Shown here: positions 1 through 7,230 of the stretch, piece by piece | How the letters are laid out: each line of letters begins with the position of its first letter | Position numbering within the stretch: position 1 is the first letter of the stretch | Assembly: GCA_019418305.1 (NCBI GenBank) | Contig: DYCA01000007.1 | Coordinates: forward strand, 29,250-43,646 | DNA: 14,397 bases | Source: Clostridiales bacterium | GTDB taxonomy: Bacteria; Bacillota; Clostridia; Oscillospirales; Butyricicoccaceae | Direction of reading: 5' to 3' | Notes under the pieces: generated by a model | The model's input: the letters and a program-made list of their open reading frames with translations, nothing else | Told to the model about the DNA's origin: nothing | The model's database searches: none | Program-made: the position numbers and the translations under genes

Positions 1-1
1 G

Positions 2-76
2 TACAAGGCACAGGAAAAGCAGGCAGTGGAACGCCGCGAGGAGCACTGCAACCTGTACAAGATGGAGGTCAAGTAA
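2..76 (+). CDS. C-terminal end of NfnA-like (sulfide/dihydroorotate dehydrogenase-like) FAD/NAD-binding subunit, partial
   Basis: An open frame enters from the left edge and ends with TAA at 74-76, giving 24 residues that finish in HCNLYKMEVK. Too little is visible for any motif, so the identity rests on context. The next gene starts two bases later, its ribosome binding site (GGAGGT) lies inside this gene's last codons, and that next gene is the GltA/NfnB-type subunit. In clostridia this subunit normally follows the small FAD-binding ferredoxin-NADP reductase-like subunit NfnA. The charged tail with a His-Cys is compatible with that family. The identity is inferred; the existence of a coding end here is well supported by the spacing and translational coupling. 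Confidence 0.6.
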   Translation, partial: YKAQEKQAVERREEHCNLYKMEVK

Positions 77-78
77 CA

Positions 79-1470
79 ATGCCGAATATGAATCCGAACA
101 AAATGCCCATGCCCGAGCAGGCGCCGGACGTGCGCAATAAGAATTTTGATGAAGTAACGCTCGGCTACACGCCGGAAATGGCAATCGAGGAAGCACAGCG
201 CTGCCTCAACTGCAAGCATAAGCCCTGCATCACCGGCTGCCCGGTACAGGTAAAAATCCCTGAGTTCATCGCACTGGTTGCCGAGGGCAAGTTCCTCGAA
301 GCTGCCGCCAAGATCAAGGAGACCTCTGCCCTGCCCGCTGTCTGCGGTCGTGTATGTCCGCAGGAAACCCAGTGCGAGCAGAAGTGCGTGCGCGGTATCA
401 AGGGCGAGCCGGTTGCCATCGGCCGTCTGGAGCGCTTTGTCGCTGACTATGCGCGTGAGCACGGCGAAGAGAAGCCGGTAAAGCCTGCTCCCAACGGCCA
501 CAAGTGCGCAATCGTTGGCGTCGGCCCTGCAGGCCTGACCTGCGCAGGTGATCTGGCGCGTATGGGTTACGAAGTGACTGTATTCGAAGCGCTTCACACT
601 GCGGGCGGCGTGCTGATGTACGGCATTCCGGAATTCCGTCTGCCCAAAGAAATCGTGCAGAAGGAAATCGACACGCTCAAAGACCTTGGCGTTGAATTTG
701 TGCTCAACTTCGTTGTCGGCCGCTCGGAAACCATCGACGAACTGTTTTCCGACGGCTATGAAGCGATCTTTGTCGGTTCTGGCGCTGGTCTGCCGTCCTT
801 CCTGGGCGTGCCGGGCGAAAATGCCAACGGCGTTTACTCGGCCAATGAATATCTGACCCGCATCAACCTGATGAAAGCATATCAGGAAGGCTCAGACACA
901 CCTATTTTCCACGCGCACAAGGTTGCGGTCGTCGGCGGCGGCAACGTTGCCATGGACGCGGCGCGTTGCGCTAAGCGTATGGGCGCGGAAGATGTTTACA
1001 TCGTTTACCGTCGTTCCGAGAAGGAATTGCCCGCCCGTCTGGAGGAAATTCACCACGCCAAGGAAGAGGGCATCATCTTCAAGTTCCTGACCGCTCCGCT
1101 GGAAGTTATATCGGACGAAAACTACAACGTGACCGGCATGAAGTGCCAGCAGATGGAACTGGGTGAGCCGGATGAGTCCGGCCGCTGCCGTCCGGTGCCG
1201 GTCGAAGGCTCGGAGTTCATGCTCGATTTGGACTGTGTCATCGCAGCGATTGGCACCAGCCCGAACCCGCTGATCCGTCACACCACGCCGGGTCTGGACA
1301 CCAACCGCAAGGGCTGCATCATTGCAGACGACGAGCATGGCATCACATCCAAGGACGGCGTGTTCGCCGGCGGCGACGCCGTTACCGGCGCAGCTACCGT
1401 TATCCTCGCCATGGGCGCGGGCAAGCGTGCAGCAGCGGCGATGGATGAGTACATCAAGAATAAACAGTAA
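79..1470 (+). CDS. gltA: NADPH-dependent glutamate synthase small-subunit homologue / NfnB subunit of electron-bifurcating transhydrogenase
   Basis: The 463-residue cytoplasmic flavoprotein begins with an iron-sulfur domain. Its cysteines at 42, 45, 50 and 54 (CLNC...C...CP) and at 89, 93, 99 and 103 are arranged for two 4Fe-4S clusters. An FAD-binding Rossmann motif GVGPAGL follows at about 146-152, an NADPH-binding GGGNVAMD at 286-293, and the family's closing FAD motif GGDA at 431-434. The length matches the GltA/NfnB family. As NfnB the protein would couple ferredoxin and NADH to NADP reduction together with NfnA; as GltA it would pass electrons to glutamate synthase. The adjacent NfnA-like end and the absence of a gltB large subunit in the window favour the Nfn role (inference). 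The ATG has GGAGGT nine bases upstream, within the previous gene, so the two are probably translationally coupled. Confidence 0.93.
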   Translation: MPNMNPNKMPMPEQAPDVRNKNFDEVTLGYTPEMAIEEAQRCLNCKHKPCITGCPVQVKIPEFIALVAEGKFLEAAAKIKETSALPAVCGRVCPQETQCEQKCVRGIKGEPVAIGRLERFVADYAREHGEEKPVKPAPNGHKCAIVGVGPAGLTCAGDLARMGYEVTVFEALHTAGGVLMYGIPEFRLPKEIVQKEIDTLKDLGVEFVLNFVVGRSETIDELFSDGYEAIFVGSGAGLPSFLGVPGENANGVYSANEYLTRINLMKAYQEGSDTPIFHAHKVAVVGGGNVAMDAARCAKRMGAEDVYIVYRRSEKELPARLEEIHHAKEEGIIFKFLTAPLEVISDENYNVTGMKCQQMELGEPDESGRCRPVPVEGSEFMLDLDCVIAAIGTSPNPLIRHTTPGLDTNRKGCIIADDEHGITSKDGVFAGGDAVTGAATVILAMGAGKRAAAAMDEYIKNKQ

Positions 1471-1483
1471 TCCGCAATGGAGA

Positions 1484-1512
1484 AACACCCTGCCGACCGG
1501 CAGGGTGTTTTT
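1484..1512 (+). terminator. Rho-independent terminator of the nfnAB-like operon
   Basis: An 11-bp perfect stem (AACACCCTGCC / GGCAGGGTGTT) around a GACC loop is followed by a T run at 1508-1512. It starts 13 bases after the gltA/nfnB stop codon. Confidence 0.92.
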
Positions 1513-1513
1513 G

Positions 1514-1568
1514 TATACAAACAGAAAGCCGTCGGGCAGAAAGGTGTATCCCCTACTGCCCGACGGCT
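1514..1568 (-). terminator. Rho-independent terminator of the first SLH gene
   Basis: Positions 1527-1539 and 1556-1568 form a perfect 13-bp inverted repeat (AGCCGTCGGGCAG and its complement). Read on the minus strand it is followed by TTTCTGTTTG. It lies about 20 bases after the stop of the minus-strand SLH gene. The plus strand has no T run after the stem, so it serves the minus strand, back to back with the gltA terminator. Confidence 0.82.
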
Positions 1569-1587
1569 GCCCCGTCTAAAAATAGTC

Positions 1588-2757
1588 TCAGCCGACTTCA
1601 TCCAATTCTGCAGTCAGCATTGCCTGAAGTTCCGCTTCGTCTTTCGCCTGCTTGACGCGCAATGTCTGCGATGCAATCCGTCCGTTCTGCACGGTCTGCA
1701 CCAGTGCCGCATCTCCCACTTGATCTAACGCCGCGCCGGCATGTGACAGCGCCCAGAAATACCCCTCATACTGCGCAGGCAGAACGGTAAACGAGAAGGT
1801 CCAATCGCTTCCCGTCCGCTTCAATGTATCTACACAAGCCAACGGAACTGGAGCATATCCATATAGCAGTGCGGCGCGCACATGACCAGCCTGTTCCGCT
1901 GCATTCATGGAATAGGTCTGCGAATACGCATCCACGTTTGGCGATTCCAAAGTAATGTTTCCCTCAGCAATCGCCGTGCCGTCCACACGGTTCACTATAG
2001 TGTAGTCCTCTGTTCGCACGGTCAGGCTGTTGGCCCCGTTCTCCGACAGTCCCGCCTCTAATCCGCCGCGCACAGAAAATTGCTCCAATGTTGCCATATC
2101 TGCCGTTGCCGTGCGATACTGCGCATAAGTGCTGAACAATGTCTGATATGGCTTTGCCACCTGCGCATCCACTGCACCATTCTCAACCAGCTGTTCCAGC
2201 AGCGTTTGCTCACTGCCCTTTGGAATCAATGAAAGCGCGGTATAGCTTGCAGCCGCCACATCGTCACGCAGAAAATCTTCTGTATCAATAACAGCCGCTT
2301 CATATAATCCGATTTGCTGAGCAAAATCATCTACATCGGCATAAGCAAAATCCCCGTCCGCCTCAGTATATCCGAGCGCACGCAAAACAAATGCGGCATA
2401 CATTTGTGCAGTGCAAGGCGTTTCCGGCGCAAATGCCGCTGCCGATACGCCTGTGGTCGCACCAATATCATATAGGTACTGCACATAGGGCTTTTCCCAG
2501 TTCTGCAAATCGGTAAACGGCGCAGAATATTCGAGTGTCAATGCATTCTGCTCCGCTCCCAGCAAACGCACCAGCATGGCCGCCGCCTCACCGCGCGTCG
2601 GCGCACGATCCAGTTCATACCCCTGCGCTGTTCCCTCAAATAAACCAAGGTCTTTCAAATGATCGGCACACGCTGTATAATCTGCGGCGGCAGCCGAAAC
2701 CGTCAGCGAACCGGCCAGTAACGCTCCGGCCAATATAGTACGAAACCACTGTTTCAT
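1588..2757 (-). CDS. Secreted SLH-domain protein with C-terminal domain of unknown function
   Basis: The protein begins with a Sec signal peptide: a charged MKQWFR, a hydrophobic LAGALLAGSLTV stretch, then a signal peptidase I-like SAAAA. Three S-layer-homology-like repeats follow. The first has LDRAPTR..AAMLVRLLG, the second FTDL..WEKPYVQYLYD, and the third has FLRDDVAA, at about residues 30-70, 82-132 and 137-180 of the longer reading. SLH repeats normally bind pyruvylated secondary wall polymer and hold a protein on the cell wall. Residues 205-391 show no motif I recognise; their beta-rich look recalls LolA/LppX-type folds, but that is a guess. Starting at 2757 places AAGGAG nine bases upstream, whereas the longer reading from 2763 would leave only three, so I chose 2757 (389 residues). 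The first 200 residues closely resemble those of the gene at 3859-5253. There is no lipobox cysteine. Confidence 0.82.
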   Translation of the reverse strand: MKQWFRTILAGALLAGSLTVSAAAADYTACADHLKDLGLFEGTAQGYELDRAPTRGEAAAMLVRLLGAEQNALTLEYSAPFTDLQNWEKPYVQYLYDIGATTGVSAAAFAPETPCTAQMYAAFVLRALGYTEADGDFAYADVDDFAQQIGLYEAAVIDTEDFLRDDVAAASYTALSLIPKGSEQTLLEQLVENGAVDAQVAKPYQTLFSTYAQYRTATADMATLEQFSVRGGLEAGLSENGANSLTVRTEDYTIVNRVDGTAIAEGNITLESPNVDAYSQTYSMNAAEQAGHVRAALLYGYAPVPLACVDTLKRTGSDWTFSFTVLPAQYEGYFWALSHAGAALDQVGDAALVQTVQNGRIASQTLRVKQAKDEAELQAMLTAELDEVG

Positions 2758-2784
2758 TATCATACGCTCCTTAAATCAGTTCGA

Positions 2785-2803
2785 TATGATATATCTTATC
2801 ATA
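2785..2803. repeat. 7-bp inverted repeat in the SLH-ldh divergent region, possible operator
   Basis: TATGATA (2785-2791) and its perfect complement TATCATA (2797-2803) are separated by five bases. The repeat covers the candidate -10 of the SLH gene and lies upstream of ldh. The symmetry is seen; operator function is inferred. The region is AT-rich, so chance is possible. Confidence 0.35.
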
Positions 2804-2821
2804 CATTCGTGTTTTTTCCAA
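2793..2821 (-). promoter_or_regulatory. Candidate promoter of the first SLH gene
   Basis: On the minus strand, TTGGAA (2816-2821) and TAAGAT (2793-2798) are 17 bases apart, and a TG lies in the extended -10 position. It sits 35 bases upstream of the chosen start codon. The hexamers are only four-of-six matches, so this is moderate evidence. An inverted repeat at 2785-2803 overlaps the -10. Confidence 0.45.
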
Positions 2822-2855
2822 CAGGAAACGGACATACTACCCAAAAAGAAAGGGT

Positions 2856-3806
2856 GTGTCCGTATTGATCAATATGCAAAAATGCGGCGTAATCGGTGTC
2901 GGCTTTGTCGGCGCCACCTGCGCCTATACTCTGGCGGTTTCCGGGTTATTCTCAGAAGTCGTTCTGGTAGACATGAATCAAAAAAAAGCAGAAGGTGAAG
3001 CCGCAGACATTAACCACGGCGTTTCCTTCGCTAAACCGTGTTTTGTGCGTGCCGGGAAATATGCCGACCTTGCGGAATGCGGTTTAATCATTATCGCGGC
3101 CGGCGCCAACCAAAAGCCCGGCGAAACGCGGATAGAACTGCTCAACCGCAACCGCGTGATTTTATCTTCCATCATGGAGCAGTTGACCGCCGTCAATAAA
3201 AACGCGGTTTTGCTCATCGTTTCCAACCCCGTTGATGTGCTCACCTGCATGGCGCAGCAGCTTTCCGGCCTCCCAGCTGGACATGTCATCGGCTCCGGCA
3301 CTGTACTGGATACCGCGCGCCTCAAATACCTTGTCGGCCAGAAACTCGGCGTAGACAGCCGCAACGTGCATGCTTTCATCATTGGTGAGCATGGTGACAG
3401 CGAACTTGCCGTCTGGTCCAGCGCAAATATTTCCGGCGTTGATTTGGATGACTACTGTCGCATCACCGGCGTCACGGATCCCACCACTATGCTGCATCAG
3501 ATTTATGAAAATGTGCGTGACGCTGCTTACTCCATTATCGAAAGCAAAGGTGCAACTTACTACGGTATTGGCATGGCAGTGCGCCGTATTGCAGAAGCCA
3601 TCGTTCGCGATGAGCATTCCGTCCTTCCTGTCTCCTCTATGATTCAAGGCCACTACGGCGTTGACGGCATCTGTCTTGGTCTGCCCTCCATCGTAGGCAA
3701 AAACGGCGTGGAAGCAGTGCTGGATATCCCGTTGTCCGCCGACGAACTCGGCAGATTGCAAAGCTCCGCGCAAAAAATGAAAGCACTGATAAAACAGCTG
3801 CACTAA
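2856..3806 (+). CDS. ldh: L-lactate dehydrogenase
   Basis: The cytoplasmic enzyme interconverts pyruvate and L-lactate with NAD(H), regenerating NAD in fermentation. With the GTG start it has 316 residues, the usual family length. Seen are the Rossmann motif GVGFVG (14-19), the NAD-selecting acid D39, and the active-site loop QKPGETR. In that loop Q86 is the lactate-type specificity residue (malate dehydrogenases have Arg) and R92 is the catalytic-loop Arg. SNPVD follows at 123-127, D152 and R155 in LDTAR, and the catalytic H179 in GEHGD. At the fructose-1,6-bisphosphate site H172 is kept, but the usual Arg is K157. The start is uncertain: the purine-rich AAAGAAAGGG ends one base before GTG 2856, ten before an in-frame TTG at 2865 and about 19 before ATG 2874. 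TTG 2865 has the best spacing. The gene stands alone between two minus-strand SLH genes, with its own terminator. Confidence 0.95.
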   Translation: MSVLINMQKCGVIGVGFVGATCAYTLAVSGLFSEVVLVDMNQKKAEGEAADINHGVSFAKPCFVRAGKYADLAECGLIIIAAGANQKPGETRIELLNRNRVILSSIMEQLTAVNKNAVLLIVSNPVDVLTCMAQQLSGLPAGHVIGSGTVLDTARLKYLVGQKLGVDSRNVHAFIIGEHGDSELAVWSSANISGVDLDDYCRITGVTDPTTMLHQIYENVRDAAYSIIESKGATYYGIGMAVRRIAEAIVRDEHSVLPVSSMIQGHYGVDGICLGLPSIVGKNGVEAVLDIPLSADELGRLQSSAQKMKALIKQLH

Positions 3807-3807
3807 A

Positions 3808-3839
3808 AAAAACCGGAACGGATTTCCGTTCCGGTTTTT
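3808..3839. terminator. Bidirectional Rho-independent terminator between ldh and the second SLH gene
   Basis: A stem of about 14 bp (AAAAACCGGAACGG / CCGTTCCGGTTTTT, loop ATTT) directly follows the ldh stop codon. It has A runs on the left and T runs on the right, so it gives a U tract on either strand. It can terminate both ldh and the convergent SLH gene that ends at 3859. Confidence 0.93.
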
Positions 3840-3858
3840 CTTTCAAAGTGCCTACAAC

Positions 3859-5253
3859 TTAGGCTGCAAATCCATCCACGCCGCCAATCAGCGCAGTCGT
3901 GCCGCCGATCATATCGACGTAAGTATCCAGATCGCTCGGCAGGGTAATTTTAACACTGTCGCCCAATCCATTCACCGCGCAATCCATCGTCATGTTCAGA
4001 GTCATAGTCTGGCCTTCCGCAGTCATTGACATCTTCATAGCCAAGTTCATATTCTTGATATCGCCATTAGAAATGGTAACCTTGGAGGACACATTTTCGA
4101 ACTTGATCTGCACATCCATGCTGCTCATATCCATGCCCATGTTTGCCAGAACAGAATTGACCAGCGCGTTCATTCCGGAAGAAGAGTAGGTAACCGTCAT
4201 GTCGCTGCCGGATTGATCAATCGCCTCGATGAGGCAAAGCGGCTCGGAAGATTGCATGCCGGTCAAATCGCCCATTTGCGCCATCACATCTTCCACCGAC
4301 ATATCCATTTTGAACTTCTGGTCGCCCATGTTCACGTAGTACACGCCATCTGTGTAATAATACGCGATATCCTGAGTGATGGTAGTCGGCGCGCCCTGCT
4401 CGACCATCGATTCATCCACATTGATCTTTACCGTGCCGGTCATCGCAATCTTGGACTGGTCCATATTTTCCTGATTGGCATCCACCTTCATGTTGAGGGG
4501 CATTGTCAAATCCATGATCTTGGTATCGCCCATCGACACATCCGCCGCAATATTTGCGGTCATATCCATTTTCGTTGCATCATTCATCTTGGAGGATGCA
4601 TCCGTATAGGAAGCATAGCGGTCAAAGAACGTCAGCAGTCCACTTGCTTTATTCGCGTCAACCGCTCCGTCATCCACCAGCTTCTTCAGCAGTACGGAGT
4701 TCTCATCACCCTTCACCGGTGTATCCAGTGCTGTCAGGCTCATGGCCGCAACGTGATCGCGCAGGAAATTATCCTGATCGCAGTTTGCGTAATCTACCAG
4801 ACCGAGCGATTCGCCAAACGATACTGCCTGCGCATAAGTAAAGTCACCGCCCGCCGTATCGCTGTACCCCAAAGCACGCAGCAAGAATGTCGTATACATC
4901 TGCGCAGAGCATCCCTCTTCCGGCTCAAACGTGGTCGCTGTCGCGCCCGTTGTCAGACCGTTATCATACAGATACTGTACATACGGCTTTTCCCAACCGG
5001 CCAGATCGGTAAACGGCGCAGTATAATCCAGTTTTTTCGCTTCCTCTTCCTTGCCCAGCAGTCGAACCAGCATGGTTGCCGCTTCCGCACGAGTCGGCGC
5101 GCGATCCAACTCATAGCCCTGCGCCGTTCCCTGGAACAGGCCCAGATCCTTAAGCTGATCCGCGCAGTGGTCATAATTAGCCGCACCTGCGGTTGCCATC
5201 AGGCTGGCAGCCGCAACAGCCGCAACCAAAGCAATCCTGAACTTACTTTTCAT
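3859..5253 (-). CDS. Secreted SLH-domain protein with a methionine-rich C-terminal domain (DUF6612/LolA-like suspected)
   Basis: The 464-residue protein starts with a Sec signal peptide (MKSKFR, a hydrophobic LVAAVAAASLMA, then TAGAA). Three SLH-like repeats follow: residues about 27-68 (LDRAPTRAEAATMLVRLLG), 80-130 (FTDLAGWEKPYVQYLYD, then a LLRALGY end) and 136-178 (FLRDHVAA). They should anchor the protein to wall polysaccharide. Residues from about 224 to 425 hold repeated alternating strands such as MTANIAADVSM, KINVDESM, YYYTDGVYYVNMG and LAMKMSM. This pattern is like the secreted beta-sheet proteins of the DUF6612/LolA-LppX type (inferred). That part carries roughly 26 methionines in 200 residues. 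AAAGGAGGT lies seven bases before the ATG, so the start is firm. The N-terminal 200 residues are paralogous to the product of 1588-2757, while the C-terminal parts differ. The ligand or function is unknown. Confidence 0.86.
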   Translation of the reverse strand: MKSKFRIALVAAVAAASLMATAGAANYDHCADQLKDLGLFQGTAQGYELDRAPTRAEAATMLVRLLGKEEEAKKLDYTAPFTDLAGWEKPYVQYLYDNGLTTGATATTFEPEEGCSAQMYTTFLLRALGYSDTAGGDFTYAQAVSFGESLGLVDYANCDQDNFLRDHVAAMSLTALDTPVKGDENSVLLKKLVDDGAVDANKASGLLTFFDRYASYTDASSKMNDATKMDMTANIAADVSMGDTKIMDLTMPLNMKVDANQENMDQSKIAMTGTVKINVDESMVEQGAPTTITQDIAYYYTDGVYYVNMGDQKFKMDMSVEDVMAQMGDLTGMQSSEPLCLIEAIDQSGSDMTVTYSSSGMNALVNSVLANMGMDMSSMDVQIKFENVSSKVTISNGDIKNMNLAMKMSMTAEGQTMTLNMTMDCAVNGLGDSVKITLPSDLDTYVDMIGGTTALIGGVDGFAA

Positions 5254-5300
5254 AGAGTTACCTCCTTTTATTGACAGTGGCGTACACTGTGGTTTGTTTT

Positions 5301-5329
5301 ATTCTACCATATTAAGTTGACAAAGTAAA
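5301..5329 (-). promoter_or_regulatory. Promoter of the second SLH gene
   Basis: On the minus strand, TTTACT (5324-5329) and TAGAAT (5301-5306) are 17 bases apart. A TGG precedes the -10, which makes it an extended -10. It lies 47 bases upstream of the ATG, leaving room for the strong ribosome binding site. Confidence 0.62.
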
Positions 5330-5373
5330 TAGGATTTCGGAAGAATACGATGCACAATACTGCAATATTACCC

Positions 5374-5410
5374 CAAAAGAAGAGAGGTGCTTCATTCCAG
5401 CACCTCTCTT
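5374..5410 (-). terminator. Rho-independent terminator of the trmK-nif3-rqcH operon
   Basis: Positions 5380-5391 and 5399-5410 form a 12-bp perfect stem (AAGAGAGGTGCT) with a 7-base loop. On the minus strand it is followed by CTTTTGGGG. It lies about 34 bases after the restored rqcH stop at 5444, which supports the view that the gene originally ran to 5444 rather than ending at 5548. Confidence 0.8.
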
Positions 5411-5443
5411 CATCCAGTACGCATTTTATTCGTTCCGCCGTGA

Positions 5444-7218
5444 TTACTCCACGCGGAGCTTTTCGACCAGTGCCTCATCCGGCGTTACATAAGCAGTCTG
5501 GTACACATGATAAATTACCATACCCGGTTTTGCACCTGCCGGCTTCTTCACCTGCCGCACCGGGTATAATCCACCGGCACCCGCGATGACTGCCGCGCCT
5601 TGGAGTGATATGCGGCAATCATTGCAGCCTCTGTCATCGCCTGATCGGTGGGTTCCCGCCCATCCGTAACCAGAATCACATGTGAGCCGTGAATTTTTTG
5701 CGTATGGAACCAAATATCACTCTTAAACGCGGTTTTAAGCGTGAGCAAATCGTTTTGCAGGTTGTTCTTTCCGGCAAACACTTCAAAACCGTCGCTCGTA
5801 CGATAGTGGAAAGGCTTAGCCTGAACAGGTTTTGCGCGCAGCTTCTTGTTACGCGTCTGCTTATTGGAGAGAATGCCTGTCTGTGTCAGTTCCTCACGCA
5901 GCTGAGACAGGTCACGCTCACTTTCCGCCTCTCCCAACGCAACCAAAACGCTTTCCAGATAGTCCAAATCGGCCTTGCCCTGCTCAATCTGCTGTGTCAG
6001 CACGGTCTCCGCTGTTTTCGCCTTATTATATAGTTTGAAATACCGCTGCGCATTTTGCTGCGGCGTCAGACGCACATCCAACGTGATTTGCACTTCTGGG
6101 CAGTCTTCAGCGTAGTAATCCACCACAGTCGCCTTGTTCATGCCTTTTTCCAGTTGGTACAGGTTTGCAGTAATCAGATCGCCCATACGCTTATACTGCT
6201 CGCGGTTCTGCGTCGCATCCAGTTCCTTCTGCTGCGCTGCTAGTTTACGCGCCAGACGGTCGCGCGCATTGGTAACCGTCTTATGCAAGTCGGCTGATCG
6301 ACGCGACATACGCTCTATTTTTCCCTTTTTCTCATAGAACGCCGCAAGCAGTGCAGAAAAACTGTCCATCTGCGAAACGGTCATCAACCCTTCATACTGC
6401 GTCACCGGCAGAAAAGTAAAATCAAATACCGCACCATTTTCCGCTTTGGTGAGCAAAAACGGTTTCCAGCGTTTTTCCTGCACATAGGTGATAAAATCAT
6501 CGTACACCTGCCCTAGACGTTCCTTCTGCGCATCCGACATTGTACCGATCCGTACCGCGGCATCTCCGGTCGCACGATAACTTAGTTCTCGGCACAGCAG
6601 CGGTGAAAAGCCCAAAAGCTGACCGAGCAGGAAGCGGTCAAGCGTCTGTTCCCCATCCGCCTGCGCGACCGCAGCAGCCAGCCCCGCACCGGACAGGGTG
6701 AACGGATCATGCTTATCCTGCGCGGGCGGCATACGATAAAATAAGCCGGGCAGCACCTGTCGTTTGCCAGACAGATCGCCGTCGATACGGCGCATGGCAT
6801 CAATAATACGATTGTCCTCACCGCACAAAATAACATTCGAGTGTTTGCCCATCAGCTCGCAGATCAGATGCTTTTTGCAGGGTACACCCATTTCATCGGT
6901 TGTGTCCAGCTCAATCGTCAGCATGCGCTCGACCGACGGCTGCACAATCGCCGCAATCTTTGCACCCTGAACATGCTTACGCAACAACATACAGAACATC
7001 GGCGGCGCCGCCGGATTCTCACGCGCCGCGTCTATGAAATGCACACGCGCCGCACCAGCCGCAATCGAAACCAACAGGCGTTTTGCGCCTCCCTGCCCTC
7101 TCGTTTGCAGCACAACCTCATCGCGGTCAGGCTGATAGACTTTTTCCACGCGACAGCCTGCCAGCGTCTCATTTAATTCATGCGTCACTGCCCCAAGGCA
7201 AATGGCATCTAATGGCAT
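5444..7218 (-). pseudogene. rqcH: RqcH/NFACT family ribosome quality control protein (FbpA-like), reading frame broken by a one-base deletion
   Basis: NFACT proteins bind 50S subunits with stalled nascent chains and recruit tRNA-Ala to add alanine tails. The frame from ATG 7218 (AAGGAAGG six bases upstream) shows the NFACT-N domain from residue 1, with E97-R98 where B. subtilis has the tRNA-binding D97-R98. HhH-like (about 195-240) and coiled-coil (about 295-450) regions follow. The C-terminal NFACT-R/DUF814 domain has GKNNLQND (483-490) and DIWFHT (501-506). The frame stays intact through VPVDYT (547-552), then runs into RCGR and TGA at 5548. The expected ending, PVRQVKKPAGAKPGM... to LRVE, sits in the -1 frame and stops at 5444. 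One extra C in the C run at 5562-5564 would restore 591 residues, the normal family length. It is either a sequencing or assembly error, or a real loss of the last 39 residues. The gene follows nif3 by 12 bases. Confidence 0.88.
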
Positions 7219-7230
7219 ATTGAACCTTCC

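Noticed and set aside
892..1488. A 198-codon minus-strand frame inside gltA/nfnB
   Set aside because: Antisense shadow of a conserved flavoprotein; the sequence is low in any family signal.
4213..5274. A 353-codon open frame on the plus strand opposite the second SLH gene
   Set aside because: Its product is Ile/His/Arg-rich and featureless. The opposite strand has a signal peptide, SLH repeats, a ribosome binding site and a promoter.
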